Shown piece by piece: positions 7,145 to 10,639 of a DNA stretch of 10,639 nt (within the stretch, counting starts at the first letter, position 1; the number at the start of each line of letters is the position of its first letter). Origin of the DNA: Parvularculaceae bacterium (GTDB lineage: Bacteria > Pseudomonadota > Alphaproteobacteria > Caulobacterales > Parvularculaceae); contig SHAI01000069.1 of NCBI GenBank assembly GCA_004213235.1, positions 1 through 10,639 of the forward strand, written 5' to 3'. Under the pieces are notes generated by a model. The model saw nothing but the letters and a program-made list of their open reading frames with translations. It had not been told where the DNA came from and searched no databases. The position numbers were made by a program, and so were the translations under genes.

Positions 7145-7149
7145 GAGGT
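7145..7149 (+). promoter_or_regulatory. Shine-Dalgarno of the PuuR-like regulator
   Basis: GAGGT, six bases before ATG 7156. It selects this start over the upstream GTG at 7072, which would add 28 unconserved residues and run through the stem-loop at 7081-7114. Confidence 0.7.
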
Positions 7150-7155
7150 CACCTT

Positions 7156-7701
7156 ATGGAAGACTTGAGTTTACGTATACGATCCTTGCGCACGGAAGCA
7201 GGGAAAAGCCAACGCTCCCTTGCACGCGAAGCTGGCGTATCTAACGGTACCATTTCGCTCATTGAGAGTGGCAAAACAGATCCAACAGTTGGTCAATTAA
7301 AGAAAATCCTCAGTGCCCTTAATATGTCCATGGCAGAATTCTTCGAAACCGGGTCAAATCCAAAGGACCAATATTTTTTCTCAAAAGACGATTTGGTTGA
7401 AATCGGGTCTGGAAAAATTTCTTACCGCCATATTTCAAATACAAACCGATCAAGGGCATTACAGATTTTGAGTGAAGTTTACGAACCCGGCGCGGATACC
7501 GGCCCTACCATGATACGTCATGAGGGCGAGGAAGGCGGCATTATTATTTCCGGTGAACTTGAAGTGCAAGTCCTCGGGGTAAAGAAGAAATTGCGTGCGG
7601 GGGACGCATATCAATTCTCAAGCCACCTTCCTCACCGGTTTAGAAATATTGGAAAAACCAGATGCCGTTTGATATCCGCCTGTACGCCACCATCTTTTTG
7701 A
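7156..7701 (+). CDS. PuuR-like XRE/cupin transcriptional regulator
   Basis: A 181-residue cytoplasmic DNA-binding regulator. Residues 6-60 form an XRE-type helix-turn-helix (LRIRSLRTEAGKSQRSLARE, then SNGTISLIESGKTDPTVGQL). Residues 108-178 form a cupin sensor domain with HEGEEGGIIISGELEV (122-137) and SSHLPHRF (155-162). The C-terminus CRLISACTPPSF closely resembles the end of E. coli PuuR, the repressor of putrescine utilisation, and the total length is nearly the same (185 in PuuR). In that family the cupin senses a small amine-related effector. It heads an operon with the transporter and the third oxidoreductase and is divergent from the transaminase. It is therefore the likely local repressor, probably autoregulated through the dyads at 7059-7071 or 7081-7114. 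The effector is unknown; a polyamine or other amine is the obvious guess. Confidence 0.9.
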   Translation: MEDLSLRIRSLRTEAGKSQRSLAREAGVSNGTISLIESGKTDPTVGQLKKILSALNMSMAEFFETGSNPKDQYFFSKDDLVEIGSGKISYRHISNTNRSRALQILSEVYEPGADTGPTMIRHEGEEGGIIISGELEVQVLGVKKKLRAGDAYQFSSHLPHRFRNIGKTRCRLISACTPPSF

Positions 7702-7730
7702 GCCTTCAACCGTCTACCCAATGCATGTCA

Positions 7731-7735
7731 GAGGA
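7731..7735 (+). promoter_or_regulatory. Shine-Dalgarno of the SMR transporter
   Basis: GAGGA, seven bases before ATG 7743, in the 41-nt gap after the regulator stop. No terminator is visible in this gap, which favours co-transcription. Confidence 0.65.
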
Positions 7736-7742
7736 ATAATTT

Positions 7743-8072
7743 ATGGGGCATCTATATCTGATCGGCGCAATATTCTTTGAAATTATTGCCACAACCTCAC
7801 TCAAATATGCAGCTGGCTTTACCCAACTCATTCCGTCAATCATTACGCTGTCAGGCTATGTAGCCTCATTTTATTTGCTATCTCTCAGCCTCAGAACGCT
7901 TCCCATCGGATATACCTATGCGGTGTGGTCTGCGGTCGGAATCATCAGCCTCGCCGCTATCGGCGCATTATTCATGAACGAAAAAATTGATCTTCCTGGC
8001 GTCATTGGAATGTCGTTTATTGTCATAGGTGTTGTGATCTTGAGCGGTTTTTCAAACATGTCTGACCACTGA
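7743..8072 (+). CDS. EmrE-type small multidrug resistance (SMR) transporter
   Basis: A 109-residue inner-membrane protein with four hydrophobic segments (about residues 4-21, 30-50, 57-78 and 85-103). The membrane-embedded glutamate E13, equivalent to E14 of EmrE, lies in GAIFFEIIATTSLKYAAGFT. The signature GYTYAVWSAVGIISLAAIGA follows, and the last helix starts at DLPGVIGM. SMR proteins act as dimers exchanging protons for cations. The motifs match the EmrE/Qac subgroup rather than the SugE/Gdx guanidinium subgroup. EmrE itself exports quaternary compounds, including betaine and choline in published work. Sandwiched between a PuuR-like regulator and a flavin oxidoreductase, it may move a natural cationic or methylated amine and not serve drug resistance. 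The direction and substrate are inference. Confidence 0.93.
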   Translation: MGHLYLIGAIFFEIIATTSLKYAAGFTQLIPSIITLSGYVASFYLLSLSLRTLPIGYTYAVWSAVGIISLAAIGALFMNEKIDLPGVIGMSFIVIGVVILSGFSNMSDH

Positions 8073-8081
8073 GCAGCACAA

Positions 8082-8087
8082 AAGGAG
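8082..8087 (+). promoter_or_regulatory. Shine-Dalgarno of paralogue 3
   Basis: AAGGAG lies 5 nt before TTG 8093 and 11 nt before ATG 8099. Spacing slightly favours TTG, while codon choice and homology favour ATG. The two starts differ by two residues only. Confidence 0.6.
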
Positions 8088-8098
8088 TTGGATTGATT

Positions 8099-9697
8099 AT
8101 GAGCGAAAAATCATTTGACGTTATTATAATTGGTGGCGGCCATAATGGACTTACAACGGCAAATTACCTTGCCATGGGCGGTCTGCGTGTGTGCATTTTG
8201 GAACGCCGCCATATAATTGGTGGCGCGGCTATCAGCGAAGAATTTCATCCCGGTTTCCGTAACTCCATTGCGTCATATGTCGTCAGTTTATTGCGCCCGG
8301 AAGTGGTCTCGGAACTAGAACTGGAAAAGTATGGATACGAACCCATTCTTTTAGAAAATTCATTCTATCCCGATAGTAATGGTGACTATCTTCTCCTCAC
8401 AGGGAGTGAAGCGCACAACCAGGCTCAATACGCGAAATTTTCGAACTCTGACTATGAAGCATTGAAAGAGTACTATGGCTATGTGGAAAAAGTCGGCGAG
8501 ATTGTCGCTAGTCAGTGGTTGAAAACGCCCCCGCCGCTAAGTGGCGCGGGAGTGAACGACCTTCTAAATACTGTGCAGATTGGCATGGACATGCTTAAGC
8601 TGGACAAACAAGAAAAGCATAGGATGCTTCAATTTTTCGTCGGTGCACCAATTTCAATCATTGATTCCTGGTTCGACAGTGCAAAGGTGAAAGCAATGAT
8701 CGCGGCATCTTGTACGCCGGCGAATTATGCATCTTTACATCAACCCGGCGCAGCCATGGCAATGTTACATCATGCCGTCGGCGAAGTTCATGGAAAGAAG
8801 GGCGCATGGGGCCTTGTTAAAGGCGGCATGGGGTCCATAACAAAGGCGATGGCCGCATCAGCGCAAACGAAAGGCGTATCCATACGGACGAATTCTGCCG
8901 TTTCACGAATTCTTGTGTCTGATTCTTCAGCGATTGGCGTAGAGCTGGAGAGCGGTGAGAAGATTTATGCAAAAGCGATTGCTGCGAACACAGATCCGAA
9001 AACGACATTCTTGAAAATGCTGGGAGAGGATCACCTGCCACGACGGTTCGCACGCGATATCAGCGCGATCCGTCAGGAATCTGCCTCCCTAAGAATGAAC
9101 CTTGCATTAAGTGGGTTACCACAGTTCGCCTGCTTACCCAGTGATGGGCCGGGCGAGCATCACCGTGCAGGCATTATGTTTGTCGAGAGCGTGGAACATA
9201 TAGAACAAGCCTATCGGGCCGCGCGCGCTGGTGTACCGGCTACACCACCTTTTATCGACGCACTCATCCCAAGCGTTGTTGACGATAGCTTGACCGACGA
9301 ACCTGGCACACATGTCATGAGTCTCCTGTGTAAATACATGCCATATGAACTTTCCGGCGGAAAAGATTGGGATACAGAAAAAGAGCGCGTTTCAGAAGAT
9401 ATCATCAACTATCTGACAAAAATGATCCCGAATCTTCGCAAAATCCTGGTTGGCTACCAATGCCTCACCCCGCTTGATCTCGAGCGGGATTTCGGCTTGC
9501 CACGCGGCGATATCTGCCATGGCCGGCTTGAACCAGACCAGTTATTCAGTGCACGACCACATCCTGATGCCGCGCAATATCAAACCCCCATGAAAGGGCT
9601 TTATCTATGCGGATCCGGCGCACACCCCGGTGGCGGCGTAACAGGCGCACCCGGCCGAAATGCCGCGAAACAGATCTTAAAAAACTGGAAAAAATGA
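8099..9697 (+). CDS. PYROXD2-like FAD-dependent oxidoreductase (paralogue 3)
   Basis: A 532-residue flavoprotein of the same family as the two upstream copies and the most canonical of the three. GGGHNG (residues 12-17), E35 and GG (41-42) form the N-terminal FAD fold. HH (224-225), GAWG (235-238) and GGMG (242-245) form the central block. The C-terminus has LTPLDLERDFGLPRGDI and LCGSGAHPGGGVTGAPGRNAA (503-523 region). From memory, these C-terminal motifs are nearly those of human PYROXD2. Start ATG 8099 was chosen; TTG 8093 is an alternative. It lies 26 nt after the transporter stop, in the regulator's operon, so expression is probably amine-responsive. The substrate is unknown. Its DNA shares a 25-base exact segment with paralogue 2 at the GGGHNG motif. 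No carotenoid gene is nearby, which argues against a desaturase role. Confidence 0.92.
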   Translation: MSEKSFDVIIIGGGHNGLTTANYLAMGGLRVCILERRHIIGGAAISEEFHPGFRNSIASYVVSLLRPEVVSELELEKYGYEPILLENSFYPDSNGDYLLLTGSEAHNQAQYAKFSNSDYEALKEYYGYVEKVGEIVASQWLKTPPPLSGAGVNDLLNTVQIGMDMLKLDKQEKHRMLQFFVGAPISIIDSWFDSAKVKAMIAASCTPANYASLHQPGAAMAMLHHAVGEVHGKKGAWGLVKGGMGSITKAMAASAQTKGVSIRTNSAVSRILVSDSSAIGVELESGEKIYAKAIAANTDPKTTFLKMLGEDHLPRRFARDISAIRQESASLRMNLALSGLPQFACLPSDGPGEHHRAGIMFVESVEHIEQAYRAARAGVPATPPFIDALIPSVVDDSLTDEPGTHVMSLLCKYMPYELSGGKDWDTEKERVSEDIINYLTKMIPNLRKILVGYQCLTPLDLERDFGLPRGDICHGRLEPDQLFSARPHPDAAQYQTPMKGLYLCGSGAHPGGGVTGAPGRNAAKQILKNWKK

Positions 9698-9754
9698 TGG
9701 GAGGCTGGACTTCAGCACGGATTTTTCGCGCCGAGCAAACCCAAGCCCCCGCGC

Positions 9755-10639
9755 TTACGGCATCATTTTTTCAATCGGCGCGACCAATATGGAACGCGCA
9801 CCAAGCGCACGAAGCTCTTCCAACGTACCCCAGAACACTTCCTCGCCACACACCGCATGAATGGCAACCTGATCGGACTGCCCCGCCAGCTCCAGGACCG
9901 TAGGCGCGTCAGCCCCTGGCAGCAATGCCGTAATCTTATCCACCGCACCGCGCGGCGCGTTTAACATCACATATTTTGCATCACGCGAGGCAATAACGCC
10001 GCGTATTCTGATCAAAAGGCTATCGAGTGCAGATTGCTGCGCATCGGATAGTGCCATCTTGTTCTGTATCAAGACCGCCTGTGATTCAAAAACCGTCTGT
10101 ACAGGCCTCAACCCATGGGCGTCTAGTGTTGCACCTGTTGATACAATATCGCAAACGGCATCAGCAATATTCAGGTGCGGCGCAACCTCCACGGACCCTT
10201 TCATTGACGCCATGCTGGCACCAACACCATTTTTAGTCAGATATGCGTTTGTAAGCCCCGGATATGATGTAGCGACGCGCTTACCCTCAAAGTCATGGAG
10301 GCTCACCTCGCCCCATTCCTTGGGGGCCGCGAGCATTAACCGACACCTTGCAAATCCGAGTGGCAAAAGGATTTCCGCTTTCTGCCCACGCGCCGATTGA
10401 ATCAGCTGGTGTTCCTCGAAGACATTGCCGCCAACAATACCAATATCACAGACATTATCTTCGACAAAAAACGGTATATCGTCGTCGCGGACTAGAAGAA
10501 TATCGATCGGCAATTCGCGTGCACGCCCAAACAAATTATCACGGGCTCGCGATATCGTTAGTCCGCATTTCTTGAGCAGATCAAACGTCCCGTCGGACAG
10601 ACGTCCTGATTTCTGTACTGCGAAGCGAAGTCGTTCAGC
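9755..10639 (-). CDS. hisG: ATP phosphoribosyltransferase, long form (5' end outside window)
   Basis: Catalyses the first step of histidine synthesis (ATP + PRPP to phosphoribosyl-ATP) in the cytoplasm. The frame runs leftward from the window edge to the TAA at 9757-9755, giving 294 residues, so only a few N-terminal residues are missing. LRFAVQKSGRLSDGTFDLL is the typical start, followed by NVCDIGIVGGNVFEE, the RVATSYPGLTNAYL segment, the PRPP-loop motif DIVSTGATLDAHGL, and the C-terminal regulatory domain ending AIHAVCGEEVFWGTLEELRA...VAPIEKMMP. The C-terminal domain identifies the long, HisZ-independent, histidine-inhibited form (299 residues in E. coli). It converges on paralogue 3 with a 57-nt gap in which no clear terminator is seen. 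It is unrelated to the amine genes and probably marks the edge of the accessory locus. Confidence 0.96.
   Translation of the reverse strand, partial: AERLRFAVQKSGRLSDGTFDLLKKCGLTISRARDNLFGRARELPIDILLVRDDDIPFFVEDNVCDIGIVGGNVFEEHQLIQSARGQKAEILLPLGFARCRLMLAAPKEWGEVSLHDFEGKRVATSYPGLTNAYLTKNGVGASMASMKGSVEVAPHLNIADAVCDIVSTGATLDAHGLRPVQTVFESQAVLIQNKMALSDAQQSALDSLLIRIRGVIASRDAKYVMLNAPRGAVDKITALLPGADAPTVLELAGQSDQVAIHAVCGEEVFWGTLEELRALGARSILVAPIEKMMP

Noticed and set aside
1072..9697. Carotenoid desaturase cluster (the three flavoproteins as CrtI-type enzymes)
   Set aside because: No phytoene synthase, cyclase or other carotenoid gene is present, and the motifs and length fit the PYROXD2-like branch better; the 'phytoene dehydrogenase' label is only superfamily-level.
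9698..9754. Terminator between paralogue 3 and hisG
   Set aside because: No stem followed by a T tract could be found on either strand in these 57 bases.

Overview
The window (about 10.6 kb, GC near 50%) looks like part of a proteobacterial chromosome, plausibly a marine or environmental alphaproteobacterium. This rests on codon usage, on dense operons with short or overlapping junctions, and on the gene families: class III omega-aminotransferases, a PuuR-like regulator, PYROXD2/COG1233 flavoproteins and a GcvT-like protein. The lineage is not certain, because the hisG at the right edge encodes the long form with a C-terminal regulatory domain, whereas many alphaproteobacteria carry the short HisG plus HisZ. 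No rRNA, tRNA, CRISPR or insertion sequence was recognised.

Layout. Bases 1-5433 are a rightward operon: the 3' end of a putrescine:pyruvate-type (SpuC-like) aminotransferase, a small GNAT acetyltransferase, two tandem but strongly diverged PYROXD2-like FAD oxidoreductases, and a GcvT/aminomethyltransferase-family protein. The last three genes overlap (8 nt, then 4 nt) and are probably translationally coupled. Bases 5434-5646 are a hairpin-rich gap with an intrinsic terminator for the opposing leftward gene. Bases 5647-6981 encode a leftward omega-amino acid (beta-alanine):pyruvate transaminase. A 174-bp divergent control region with two dyads separates it from a rightward unit: a PuuR-like XRE/cupin regulator, an EmrE-type small multidrug resistance transporter and a third PYROXD2-like oxidoreductase (to 9697). 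Leftward hisG, a housekeeping histidine gene, bounds the locus on the right and runs off the window.

How the genes may work together. No carotenoid gene partners the three 'phytoene dehydrogenase-like' flavoproteins, and no gcvP or gcvH accompanies the GcvT-like protein. The combination of amine-processing aminotransferases, a GNAT, FAD oxidoreductases, a folate-binding one-carbon domain, a PuuR-type regulator and a cation exporter suggests uptake-independent catabolism or detoxification of an amine, perhaps an N-methylated amine, polyamine or amino acid. In this model the flavoproteins oxidise a C-N bond and the GcvT-like protein transfers the one-carbon unit to tetrahydrofolate. It would be a multi-gene counterpart of sarcosine and dimethylglycine oxidases, in which oxidase and GcvT domains are associated. 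The substrate and the pathway are inference; the gene families and layout are read from the sequence.
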